Under the pieces are notes generated by a model. That model was not told where the DNA came from and made no database searches. It saw nothing but the letters and a program-made list of their open reading frames with translations. Positions 46,281 to 53,623 of a stretch of 64,000 nucleotides of DNA are shown piece after piece. The stretch is from Candidatus Gastranaerophilales bacterium (GTDB lineage: Bacteria > Cyanobacteriota > Vampirovibrionia > Gastranaerophilales > Gastranaerophilaceae), in assembly GCA_944323985.1 (NCBI GenBank), contig CALUUP010000002.1, positions 62,001-126,000 on the forward strand. Reading direction: 5' to 3'. A program made the position numbers and the translations under genes. Numbering within the stretch: the stretch's first letter is position 1; each line of letters opens with the position of its first letter.

Positions 46281-46288
46281 TTATCCAT

Positions 46289-46963
46289 ATGGAAATACTG
46301 AAAAAACTCAAGGGAAAAGTTATCGTATCATCTCAGGCCATGCCGGATGAACCATTATATAAGGAAGATTGTATGGAAGCTATGATGGCTTCTGTTGTGA
46401 ATGGTGGCGCTTCAGGTTTAAGAGTTGCAGGTGCTAGAGATGTTAGAAATGCAAAAAAATTCAAGGTTCCTGTAATAGGGCTTACTAAGCCTGAAAAATT
46501 ACCTTCTAACTGGAGAGAAGTTGTATATATTACACCAACACTAAAAGAAGTTAATGAATTAATAGAAGCTGATGCGGATATTATTGCTTTTGATGGGACT
46601 TCAAGAGATAGAGGCGGATGCACATTAAAAGAAATTATTGATACAATACATAAAGCCAATAAGCTTGCAATGGCTGATATCTCTACCTTAGAAGAAGGAG
46701 TTAATTGTGCAAAATTAGGAGCTGATATTATTTCTACAACTCTTGCAGGTTATACTTTGGAATCTGGTGAACCGACAGAAGGTCCTGATTATGAGCTTTT
46801 AAAAGAATTAGTAAAAAATATTAATAAGCCTGTTATTTTAGAAGGTAGAATTTGGGAGCCTAAAGAAGTTAAAAAAGCTTTTGAATTAGGGGCTTTTTCT
46901 GTTGTAATAGGTTCAGCAATTACAAGACCGCAATTAATTACTAAAAGATTTATAGAAGGATAA
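46289..46963 (+). CDS. nanE: N-acetylmannosamine-6-phosphate 2-epimerase
   Basis: A 224-residue TIM-barrel epimerase that turns ManNAc-6-phosphate into GlcNAc-6-phosphate. Typical blocks are KGKVIVSSQAMPDEPL, GASGLRVAGARDV, VPVIGLTKPE, IIAFDGTSRDR and ILEGRIWEPKEVKKAFELGAFSVVIGSAITRP. I place the start at 46289 because an upstream ATG lies inside the -10 of a good promoter. The ROK kinase gene follows after 8 nt, the pairing expected for amino-sugar use. nanA (sialate lyase) is not adjacent. Confidence 0.93.
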   Translation: MEILKKLKGKVIVSSQAMPDEPLYKEDCMEAMMASVVNGGASGLRVAGARDVRNAKKFKVPVIGLTKPEKLPSNWREVVYITPTLKEVNELIEADADIIAFDGTSRDRGGCTLKEIIDTIHKANKLAMADISTLEEGVNCAKLGADIISTTLAGYTLESGEPTEGPDYELLKELVKNINKPVILEGRIWEPKEVKKAFELGAFSVVIGSAITRPQLITKRFIEG

Positions 46964-46971
46964 TTTATTTT

Positions 46972-47850
46972 ATGAAAAAAGCATTAGCATTTGATATTGG
47001 CGGAACTAAAATTTATAGTACTATAATCGATGAAACAGGAAAAATTGTTGGAGAAATTGATAAGTTTTCTACTCCAAAAACCCTTGATGGGATAAAAGAT
47101 ATTCTCAAAACTCAAGTTCAAAAATATGAAAAAGAAGTAGATGTAATTGCAATAGCAACAGCCGGAGCCGTTAATAATGAAAACACAGCTGTTATAGGAT
47201 CTACCGGAAATCTTGTTGAAGGATATTATACAATAGAGTTTCCAAAATTAAGTACTAAACGAGTATTTATTGAAAACGATGCAAACGCTGCAGCTTGGGC
47301 AGAATATAAAATCGGAGCATCAAGGGGAACTGATGTTTCTGTTATGTTGACTCTTGGAACTGGAGTCGGCGGAGGAATTATTATCAATAATAAACTTCTT
47401 AAGGGAAAATCAGGTGCTGCTGGTGAAATGCATTTTAAAATGTATCCTGATAAACGCAGAAAATGTACTTGCGGAAGTTATGATTGTTTTGAAATATATG
47501 CTTCAGGTACAGCATTAAAACTTGACGCAGAAGAAGCTTTGAATGATAAAAATGTTACAACTTATGATGTAATAGATGGTGTTAAAAACGGCGATGAAAA
47601 AATGATTGCAATTTTAAATCGTTGGCAAAGAGATATAATGATTGGAATAAAAGGTTTAGCAAATCTTTTTGATCCTGACTGCGTTGTACTATCAGGTTCT
47701 ATGGCTCAGTTCGTTGATGTTAAAAAAATAGAAGAAGAAGTCAATTCTGACATTGTAACTTCTCCTACATCAATAAGATTAGCAACAGCAGGAAACTATT
47801 CCGGCATGATTGGAGCTGCTCTTTTAGCACTTGCGAAAGAAGGTGTTTAA
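46972..47850 (+). CDS. nanK: ROK-family sugar kinase, probably N-acetylmannosamine kinase
   Basis: A 292-residue ROK kinase. The ATP-binding FDIGGTKIYS, the ENDANAAAWAE catalytic loop, LGTGVGGGIIINN, and the zinc motif CTCGSYDCFEIYASG are intact. ROK enzymes phosphorylate glucose, GlcNAc or ManNAc. The neighbour nanE makes ManNAc the best guess, but glucokinase cannot be excluded. It is followed without any gap by a 71-residue gene. Confidence 0.8.
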   Translation: MKKALAFDIGGTKIYSTIIDETGKIVGEIDKFSTPKTLDGIKDILKTQVQKYEKEVDVIAIATAGAVNNENTAVIGSTGNLVEGYYTIEFPKLSTKRVFIENDANAAAWAEYKIGASRGTDVSVMLTLGTGVGGGIIINNKLLKGKSGAAGEMHFKMYPDKRRKCTCGSYDCFEIYASGTALKLDAEEALNDKNVTTYDVIDGVKNGDEKMIAILNRWQRDIMIGIKGLANLFDPDCVVLSGSMAQFVDVKKIEEEVNSDIVTSPTSIRLATAGNYSGMIGAALLALAKEGV

Positions 47851-48066
47851 ATGGGAAAAGCTAAAAAAAGAAGTCTTAAACAAGGGATTCACAATAAATT
47901 CCAATACATGACAAGAGAATCAGCTCTTGAATCTGTTATTAAAAATATCGGGCATAAAAACGAAGTTATTGATACAATTACATTGTTTGGCTTTACAGCA
48001 GAAGAGATGCTTGAAGCAGGAGCTGAATATGAAGATGTAATGGCTTTTGGTGGATTAGTAAGCTAA
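47851..48066 (+). CDS. Small protein of unknown function
   Basis: A 71-residue protein that I do not recognise. The basic N-terminus (MGKAKKRSLKQG) is followed by a helical acidic half with FGFTAEEMLEAGAEYEDV. It starts directly after the ROK kinase stop codon, with no spacer, and its ribosome site must lie inside that gene (GAAAGAAGG). This close fusion-like layout suggests co-translation with the kinase. Length and composition would suit a small RNA- or protein-binding regulator; that is only a guess. Confidence 0.6.
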   Translation: MGKAKKRSLKQGIHNKFQYMTRESALESVIKNIGHKNEVIDTITLFGFTAEEMLEAGAEYEDVMAFGGLVS

Positions 48067-48089
48067 ACATTTTATTAAAATAAGCTATA

Positions 48090-48098
48090 TGTTATAAT
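48090..48098 (+). promoter_or_regulatory. Extended -10 promoter of the UbiA-family gene
   Basis: TGT-TATAAT within TATGTTATAAT ends 6 nt before the ATG, and no ribosome site intervenes. The expected transcript starts at the start codon. Confidence 0.6.
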
Positions 48099-48104
48099 AG
48101 CTTT

Positions 48105-49073
48105 ATGTTAAATAAAGTAAGTTCAATTTTAATCTGTTCCAGAGTATTTTCTCTTCCAATGACAATTATGTCTTGGGGAATCGTCTTTACTTATTCGGCT
48201 TTACATTCCGGAAACGCCGGATATGGAATTTTAGCTTTAGTAGGAGTTGCATTAGTCCATCTGGCTACAAATATTTTAGATGATTATTTTGATTACAAAT
48301 CTTTAATTAAACAAGTTGGATTTGATAAAAGAGAATACTTAAAAAATTCACAAAAAACAAAATGTAGATATTTAATTGCAGGTTTGATATCTGAAAAAGA
48401 ATTGTTATTTTTAGTATTTATTTACTTATTTATAGCAGGACTTATTGGACTTTTCTTTTATTTGAAATGCGGAATTGGCGTATTATATTTCGGTCTTATT
48501 GGTGGAATTATTTGTGTTTTATATTCTTTCCTGTCAAAAATTAAACTTTCTGAATTTGCAGTTGCTTTAGCTTATGGCCCTGCATTGTTTGGCGGAGTTT
48601 ATTATGTTATGACGAAAACTTTTTCTGTTGACAGTTTGATATTATCAATCCCAACGATGTTTATGACAGTAGTTCTTCTATATAGTCATACCATTATGGA
48701 TTTTGAGTTTGATTTGAATGAAGGTAAAAAAACTATCGCAAATTCATTTGATTCTCAGCTTGCTAGTCTTATAGTTTTGAAAATATTACTTATATTAGCT
48801 TACATTTCACCTGTTTTATTATGCATATTTGATATTTTAGATTGGCAAGTATTTTTATCATATCTAACAATTCCTTTAGCAATAGATTTATATAAATCAA
48901 TGATAGATTTTTCTACAGATTCAAACTCAATCCCAGAAAAAAAATGGTATCATTTTCCGATGGAGAATATGATGAATTCTCCTAGTTTTATGATTAGGAT
49001 TTATCAATCAAGAAACTTAATGATTTATTTTTCAATAACATTAATTATTGCAATAATTCTTTCTCTTAACTAA
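48105..49073 (+). CDS. UbiA-family prenyltransferase
   Basis: A 322-residue membrane prenyltransferase with about eight helices. The first aspartate-rich motif, NILDDYFDYKS, and the second, HTIMDFEFDLNEGKKT, bind the Mg-pyrophosphate. The family attaches isoprenoid chains to quinone precursors (MenA/UbiA) or other aromatics. The layout is closest to 1,4-dihydroxy-2-naphthoate prenyltransferases, but no other menaquinone gene is in the window to confirm it. Confidence 0.82.
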   Translation: MLNKVSSILICSRVFSLPMTIMSWGIVFTYSALHSGNAGYGILALVGVALVHLATNILDDYFDYKSLIKQVGFDKREYLKNSQKTKCRYLIAGLISEKELLFLVFIYLFIAGLIGLFFYLKCGIGVLYFGLIGGIICVLYSFLSKIKLSEFAVALAYGPALFGGVYYVMTKTFSVDSLILSIPTMFMTVVLLYSHTIMDFEFDLNEGKKTIANSFDSQLASLIVLKILLILAYISPVLLCIFDILDWQVFLSYLTIPLAIDLYKSMIDFSTDSNSIPEKKWYHFPMENMMNSPSFMIRIYQSRNLMIYFSITLIIAIILSLN

Positions 49074-49155
49074 ACTTATCAAGATTATATAAAGACTCCA
49101 AAAATCCGTGCTAAACTATAATTATAGAGAGGAAGTATAATAAAGGAGGATTAAT

Positions 49156-50274
49156 ATGATACCTATTTTGGATTCAAAAAGACAATATGCAAAAATTGGT
49201 GCAGAAGTAGAAAAAGCAGTATGTGAAGTTTTACGTTCAGGTTCATATATTTTAGGACCAAACTGTAAAGCTTTAGAAGTTGAACTTGCAAAATATATCG
49301 GATGTAATTATACAGTTGCTTTAAACTCAGGAACAGATGCCTTACATTTAGCTTTAAGAGCTTTAGATATAGGAGCAGGTGACGAAGTTATTACAACAGC
49401 TTTCACATTTGTAGCTACTACAGAAGCTATCGGAATTGTTGGTGCAACTCCTGTTTTTGCTGATATTGATGCTGATACTTTCAATATTGATCCTAAAAAA
49501 ATAGAAGAAAAAATTACACCTAAAACAAAAGCAATTATTCCTGTTCACTTATACGGTCAACCTTGTGATATGGATGCAATTATGGATATTGCTAAACGTT
49601 ATAATTTATACGTAATTGAAGATTGCTGTCAAGCAATTGGTGCTAAGTATAAAGGACAAATGGTTGGTACTTTCGGTGATATCGGATGTTATAGTTTCTA
49701 TCCAACTAAAAACTTAGGCGGAATGGGTGATGGTGGTTTAATCACAGTTAACAGTGAAAACTTGAAAAATAGAATTATTGCTTTAAGAAACCACGGTGGT
49801 GCTGTTAGATACTATCATGATGAAATTGGTGTAAACTCTCGTCTTGATGAAATTCAAGCAGCAATTTTAAGAGTAAAATTAAATTATATTGATGAATGGA
49901 ACTCTTTAAGAAGAGAACACGCTAAAACTTATAATGAATTATTTGCAGGATGTGAAGATATTATTACTCCTCACGAATTAGATAATACTTATTGTGTTTA
50001 CCACCAATATACAGTAAAAATCCCTAATCGTGATAATATTCACAAAATGCTTCAAGAAGCAGGAATCGGTGCTATGTTATACTATCCAGTACCTCTTCAC
50101 TTGCAAAAAGTTCACGCTCATCTTGGATGGACTAAGGGAATGCTTCCTAACACTGAAAAAGATACTGAATGTGTTATTTCATTACCAATGTTCCCTGAAT
50201 TAACTCTTGAAGAACAAAAAACTGTTGCTTCTACTTTGATTAATTGTATTGAAAAATCAAAAGCATTAGCATAG
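49156..50274 (+). CDS. DegT/DnrJ/EryC1/StrS-family aminotransferase
   Basis: A 372-residue pyridoxal-phosphate sugar aminotransferase. LNSGTDALHLALRAL, AFTFVATTEAI, IEDCCQAIGAKYKG and SFYPTKNLGGMGDGG, with the cofactor lysine, are typical. HGGAVRYYHDEIGVNSRLDEIQAAIL is the substrate loop. Such enzymes make amino sugars for O-antigen, capsule or glycoprotein glycans. The Shine-Dalgarno AAAGGAGGA is the strongest in the window, so high expression is likely. A TATAAT lies about 34 nt upstream, and a 13-bp terminator stem closes the single-gene unit. Confidence 0.92.
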   Translation: MIPILDSKRQYAKIGAEVEKAVCEVLRSGSYILGPNCKALEVELAKYIGCNYTVALNSGTDALHLALRALDIGAGDEVITTAFTFVATTEAIGIVGATPVFADIDADTFNIDPKKIEEKITPKTKAIIPVHLYGQPCDMDAIMDIAKRYNLYVIEDCCQAIGAKYKGQMVGTFGDIGCYSFYPTKNLGGMGDGGLITVNSENLKNRIIALRNHGGAVRYYHDEIGVNSRLDEIQAAILRVKLNYIDEWNSLRREHAKTYNELFAGCEDIITPHELDNTYCVYHQYTVKIPNRDNIHKMLQEAGIGAMLYYPVPLHLQKVHAHLGWTKGMLPNTEKDTECVISLPMFPELTLEEQKTVASTLINCIEKSKALA

Positions 50275-50293
50275 AATTGTATTTTCTAAATAT

Positions 50294-50327
50294 AAGAAGT
50301 CGGAGTTTCTACTTCGGCTTCTTTTTT
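50294..50327 (+). terminator. Intrinsic terminator after the DegT-type gene
   Basis: A 13-bp stem (50294-50306 with 50311-50323) with two G-U wobbles around a TTCT loop, followed by a T-run. Confidence 0.88.
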
Positions 50328-50402
50328 AATACGGATTTACAAAACGTTACAATTAGTGTATATTTAATATAAGAATAAAATTTTTAAATAAGAGGATTTT
50401 TT

Positions 50403-51275
50403 ATGAGCAATATTGTTATTTATTCAACAAAACCAATGCCTGATTTACAAGCTAAGCTTATGGATATTGATGAAGTTGATGTTAGAGTTGTTTCTATTGA
50501 TCAAATTAAGGATTATGCAGTTATCAATCCTTCTTTAATGATTATTGAAAATATAGATTTAGCAAAAGATGCACTTATGACAAATAAATTCCCTTGTCCT
50601 ATTTTATTTTTAGGTGAAACAAGAAGAGATGCAACTGTAAGAGCTGAAAGCTACGATTTTATAAGGGATTTCAATAATACTGATGAATTAATTGTTCGTG
50701 TTAAAGCTTTATTAAAAACAAAAGAATTAAAAGATAAAGTAGAAAGAGTTTCTGCAACAGATGATTTAACAGGTTTGCATAATAGAAAATATCTTCAAGA
50801 ACGTTTGGAAGAAGAAATTTCTCGTTCAAAAAGATATGGAACTAAGTTATCTTGTATTCTTTTTGATATTGATTTCTTTAAAGTTGTCAATGATATGTAT
50901 GGTTATGAATGGGGAGATATCTTGCTTAAAAACATTGCAAACAAATTAACTGCAATGGCAAGAAAAGAAGATATCGTAACAAGATATGGAGATGAAGAAT
51001 TCTTGCTTGTATTACCTAACACATCAGAAGATAACGCTTTCTTATTTGGAGAAAGATTCAGAAGAGAAATTGAAAAGATGGAATTTATTCCGGCTGGTGA
51101 AGATGAAGCTCACAAGGTAACTATTTCTGGAGGAATTTCTACTTATCCTTGTATGGCAGATGTAGAAGAAGATGCAAATACTGTAATCAGATATGCTGAA
51201 CACGCTTTATATAACGCAAAACATAGAGGAAAGAATAAAATCATTCAATTCTCTCAAATGAATTTGGAAATGTAA
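50403..51275 (+). CDS. Degenerate GGDEF protein with pseudo-receiver
   Basis: A 290-residue protein. The N-terminal ~105 residues have a receiver-like pattern, but the phospho-acceptor position is a glutamate (E49, PSLMIIEN) and the usual acidic pair is missing. The GGDEF domain (about 115-285) has GDEEF at 196-200 in place of GG(D/E)EF. The RxxD inhibitory site is kept at R187-D190. It may be a c-di-GMP receptor rather than a cyclase; residual activity cannot be excluded. ATTTTAGAGG-type spacing (GAGG) before the ATG supports the start. A strong terminator follows. Confidence 0.85.
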   Translation: MSNIVIYSTKPMPDLQAKLMDIDEVDVRVVSIDQIKDYAVINPSLMIIENIDLAKDALMTNKFPCPILFLGETRRDATVRAESYDFIRDFNNTDELIVRVKALLKTKELKDKVERVSATDDLTGLHNRKYLQERLEEEISRSKRYGTKLSCILFDIDFFKVVNDMYGYEWGDILLKNIANKLTAMARKEDIVTRYGDEEFLLVLPNTSEDNAFLFGERFRREIEKMEFIPAGEDEAHKVTISGGISTYPCMADVEEDANTVIRYAEHALYNAKHRGKNKIIQFSQMNLEM

Positions 51276-51294
51276 GTTATATAAAAATAAAATT

Positions 51295-51329
51295 AAAAAA
51301 GAGTTGAGAAAATGTCTCAACTCTTTTTT
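51295..51329. terminator. Bidirectional intrinsic terminator after the GGDEF gene
   Basis: A perfect 15-bp inverted repeat (51295-51309 with 51315-51329) around a 5-nt loop, with A-run and T-run arms. Confidence 0.9.
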
Positions 51330-51367
51330 CTTGTTTTATATATTTTATTTAAATAAATAGTAAACAA

Positions 51368-51400
51368 GTAGGATGTGGTAAATCTTTGATTTACCGCATC
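51368..51400 (+). repeat. REP hairpin, copy 1 (GTAG foot)
   Basis: GTAG followed by a 13-bp stem: GATGTGGTAAATC at 51372-51384, loop TTT, GATTTACCGCATC at 51388-51400, with one T-G wobble. This is the layout of bacterial REP sequences recognised by TnpA_REP transposases. The copy is in the same orientation as the one at 51548. Confidence 0.88.
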
Positions 51401-51404
51401 AAAA

Positions 51405-51547
51405 CTAGTACACAATTGAATTTAGTACATTCTTTTTTGTATCTTGAATTGTAAGTTTTAATTGAGGTTTACTTCCTATTGGAACTAATGTATTTACACT
51501 GATATTTTCACCTGAATTTATTACTCCTAATGGTATTAGATTAGCAA
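51405..51547 (-). pseudogene. C-terminal remnant of an unknown protein between two REP copies
   Basis: Read on the minus strand, about 45 codons without a start end in TAG at 51405-51407. The product includes LIPLGVINSGENISVN and PIGSKPQLKLTIQDT, beta-rich like the end of an envelope or adhesin-type domain. The frame runs back into the second REP copy and meets a stop at its edge. It looks like the tail of a gene cut by REP/RAYT insertion; the rest is not visible in the window. It occupies most of the gap between the GGDEF gene and the transposase. Confidence 0.4.
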
Positions 51548-51580
51548 GTAGGATGTGGTAAATCTCTGATTTACCGCATC
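51548..51580 (+). repeat. REP hairpin, copy 2 (GTAG foot)
   Basis: GTAG plus the same 13-bp stem, loop TCT. It differs from copy 1 only in one loop base. It lies 13 nt past the stop codon of the transposase gene. Confidence 0.9.
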
Positions 51581-51593
51581 AAAACTTATCAAA

Positions 51594-52130
51594 TTATTCA
51601 TAATCTAAATCTGCAATTTTATATTTATCTTCAAAATTACACCAATCTGTTTCATAATATCCATTTTTAACAAAATTGTTAAACGTTGAATATTTCCAAT
51701 CCTTTGGTGTAATTTGATAATGTTTCATAGGATTATAATGTATGTAATCTATGTGACGATATAAATCTTCTTCATTTCTAATTGTATGTTCCCAAAAACG
51801 TCTTTGCCAAATATCACGTTCTTTGCGTTTAATATTACTATCGCTTTGTTTATAGTCTACAATAGTATTAATATCAATTTTTTTAGAAAAAGTTCGTTTT
51901 ATTAATAAAATTATTTTTGAGTACTCATTAATGTTATTAGGCTTTATTAGTAAATGTATGTGATCTTTCATTACACAAATTGCATAAATCTCAAAATTAT
52001 AATATTTATGTGCATTTTTGATAGAAAATTTTAATAATTCGATATTTTTAATCAAAATATTACGTCTTTTGCTTGTAACAATGGTAATAAAAATTATACT
52101 GTTTGGAATATATAATCTTTTGTAATTCAT
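51594..52130 (-). CDS. REP-associated tyrosine transposase (TnpA_REP / RAYT)
   Basis: A 178-residue single-strand DNA transposase of the HUH/Y1 superfamily. The metal site is H57-x-H59 in VMKDHIHLLI. The nucleophile is the tyrosine of HIDYIHYNP (probably Y129), and WQRRFWEHTI is another RAYT hallmark. E. coli TnpA_REP binds and cuts REP hairpins at their GTAG foot. Here inverted REP copies flank the gene 13 nt after the stop and 25 nt before the start, and both carry GTAG. The start codon lies 6 nt after a TGC-TAAAAT extended -10, with the nominal -35 inside the REP stem. RAYTs are usually domesticated, single-copy genes. Confidence 0.93.
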   Translation of the reverse strand: MNYKRLYIPNSIIFITIVTSKRRNILIKNIELLKFSIKNAHKYYNFEIYAICVMKDHIHLLIKPNNINEYSKIILLIKRTFSKKIDINTIVDYKQSDSNIKRKERDIWQRRFWEHTIRNEEDLYRHIDYIHYNPMKHYQITPKDWKYSTFNNFVKNGYYETDWCNFEDKYKIADLDYE

Positions 52131-52136
52131 AGATGT

Positions 52137-52145
52137 ATTTTAGCA
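52137..52145 (-). promoter_or_regulatory. Extended -10 promoter of the RAYT gene
   Basis: The minus strand reads TGC-TAAAAT, ending 6 nt before the ATG without a ribosome site. At a 17-bp spacing the -35 (TTACCG) falls inside the flanking REP stem. Confidence 0.5.
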
Positions 52146-52155
52146 TATATTAAAA

Positions 52156-52188
52156 GATGCGGTAAATCAGAGATTTACCACATCCTAC
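52156..52188 (-). repeat. REP hairpin, copy 3 (inverted)
   Basis: GATGCGGTAAATC (52156-52168), loop AGA, GATTTACCACATC (52172-52184), then CTAC, the complement of the GTAG foot. It is the exact reverse complement of copy 2 and with it brackets the transposase gene, like a BIME. Confidence 0.9.
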
Positions 52189-52195
52189 TTACTTA

Positions 52196-52222
52196 CTGAG
52201 AAAAAATCTCAGCTTCTTTTTT
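52196..52222 (+). terminator. One-sided terminator hairpin next to REP copy 3
   Basis: A 6-bp stem (CTGAGA at 52196-52201, TCTCAG at 52207-52212) with an A5 loop and a rightward T-run. Seen from the leftward TonB-like gene, the run after the stem is TAAGTAAG and not T-rich, unlike other terminators here. The left half may have been replaced when the REP element inserted. Confidence 0.45.
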
Positions 52223-52225
52223 AAA

Positions 52226-53041
52226 TTATAATCTGCTTTTTTGCTCTAATTCTGCTTTATAACGTTTATAGTTATTGTTTAATTCGGTTAGACTAATTGC
52301 TTTATCAATGGCTTCAAGAGCGTGTTCGTAATCTCCTGCGATTTCATATGAATGAGCTAAATAAAAATATGAAAATGGTGTATTTTCCATCTCTGCTATA
52401 AGTTTTGAGGAGTTTATTCTTTTTTGATCATATTTAGCTTTTAATCTTTTAGATTCTATAAGGTCTTCTTCTGCTCCTTTTTCGTCACCTAGGGCTCGTT
52501 TGATTTTACTTCGTTTTCCGTATAAATAATACGAATTGATATCTCCTTCGACTTCATCAATTGCTTTATTAATATAATCTAGTGCCATTTGATTATTTAC
52601 ATTTATAAAGCTATCTGCATTTTCAACATAACGACGCATTGTATCAGTTTTTACGATAGTTGTGTTAAAAGTATATTTAATAGTAAGGCTTTCTTTAGAA
52701 GTGCTTGCTGGGAATTTATCAAACGGAGCAGCTTTTTTTAGTGCTTCTAAAGTTGCTTCATCAAATACAGGATTATTAGAGCTTTCTACTATTTGAGCGT
52801 CGAGAAGATGTCCAAATCTGCTTACTTTAAACATAACTGTTGCATGCCCGTCTTCTACAAAATCAGGCGGATCCCAAGTTCTTTGAATTTTATTTTGAAG
52901 AGAGGTCATATAATCAGAAAAACTTACCTGTAATTCTTGGTTTCCACGATATTTGTTATAATCAAATTCAGAAGAAAATACAGGAAGTGCAAGCATAAAT
53001 AAAATGCAAGCAAAAATAAATCTTTTTACACAATACCCCAT
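52226..53041 (-). CDS. TonB C-terminal-domain protein with TPR-like tail
   Basis: A 271-residue exported protein. It has a signal peptide (1-24), then a TonB-C-like domain with SLQNKIQRTWDPP, ATVMFKVSRFGHLLDAQIVESSNNPVFDEATLEALKKAAPF and LTIKYTFN (about residues 30-130). A helical, TPR-like tail follows with MALDYINKAIDEVEG and FYLAHSYEIAGDYEHALEAIDKAI. Free TonB-C proteins usually need an ExbBD motor or act in envelope assembly. No exbB/exbD is nearby. The first codons (ATGGGGTATTGT) lack a clear ribosome site; TATAAA lies 8 nt upstream. Confidence 0.78.
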   Translation of the reverse strand: MGYCVKRFIFACILFMLALPVFSSEFDYNKYRGNQELQVSFSDYMTSLQNKIQRTWDPPDFVEDGHATVMFKVSRFGHLLDAQIVESSNNPVFDEATLEALKKAAPFDKFPASTSKESLTIKYTFNTTIVKTDTMRRYVENADSFINVNNQMALDYINKAIDEVEGDINSYYLYGKRSKIKRALGDEKGAEEDLIESKRLKAKYDQKRINSSKLIAEMENTPFSYFYLAHSYEIAGDYEHALEAIDKAISLTELNNNYKRYKAELEQKSRL

Positions 53042-53050
53042 AAAATTATT

Positions 53051-53530
53051 TTATAGTAAATCTAAAAATGAGTAAACTTTTTGTAAAACAGCCTTTACAA
53101 ATTCTTCTTTCATTTTAATTCTAGGAGTTTCAGACGGTAATAAAACTTCATAAGTTAAAGATTTATTTTTTGTATAGATAGTTGAATACATAAGCCCAAC
53201 TGGTTTTTCTTTTGTACCTCCTGTTGGTCCTGCAATACCTGTTGTTGAAATACAAATATCAGCATGAGTTAACTCTTGTAATCCTTTCGCCATTTCATAC
53301 GAACATTCTTCGCTTACTGCTCCAAAATTTTCCAAAGTTTCTAATCTAACTCCAAGCATTTTATGTTTTGCTTCATTAGAATAGGTAACTAAATTAAGAT
53401 GTACAAATTCAGAGCTTCCGCTTATATCAGTAAGTTTTGAGCTTAAAAGTCCTCCTGTACAAGATTCGGTCATTGCTATTGTTAATTTTTTTTCGAATAA
53501 TTTTTTTGCGACATCAAGCTCTATACTCAT
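53051..53530 (-). CDS. pncC: CinA C-terminal-type nicotinamide-nucleotide amidase
   Basis: A 159-residue stand-alone CinA C-terminal domain. Its hallmarks are LTIAMTESCTGGLLSSKLTDISGSSEF, GAVSEECSYEMAKGL and STTGIAGPTGGTKEKPVG. The E. coli PncC form deamidates nicotinamide mononucleotide in NAD recycling. Length matches the stand-alone form (about 160), with no COG1058 domain. It sits 9 nt upstream of the TonB-like gene and is probably cotranscribed. GAGGT precedes the ATG. Confidence 0.93.
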   Translation of the reverse strand: MSIELDVAKKLFEKKLTIAMTESCTGGLLSSKLTDISGSSEFVHLNLVTYSNEAKHKMLGVRLETLENFGAVSEECSYEMAKGLQELTHADICISTTGIAGPTGGTKEKPVGLMYSTIYTKNKSLTYEVLLPSETPRIKMKEEFVKAVLQKVYSFLDLL

Positions 53531-53588
53531 TTTTACCTCGATTTTTATTATATCTGAAAAAAGTTTAGAAGAAGTTAATCATTACTTC

Positions 53589-53623
53589 TATTCACTACTC
53601 ACTATTCACTAATCACTAGCTAC
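53589..53623. repeat. Second heptanucleotide tandem-repeat array
   Basis: Five 7-nt units on the plus strand: TATTCAC, TACTCAC, TATTCAC, TAATCAC, TAGCTAC. This is the complementary orientation of the TAGTGAA array at 36250. It lies at the stop codon of the leftward unknown gene and in front of pncC. No coding potential. Confidence 0.82.

Noticed and set aside
51594-52130. Transposase considered as an IS200/IS605 element
   Set aside because: It has RAYT features (WQRRFWEHT, YIHYNP), is longer than TnpA of IS200, and is flanked by REP hairpins rather than IS200 ends; no tnpB.
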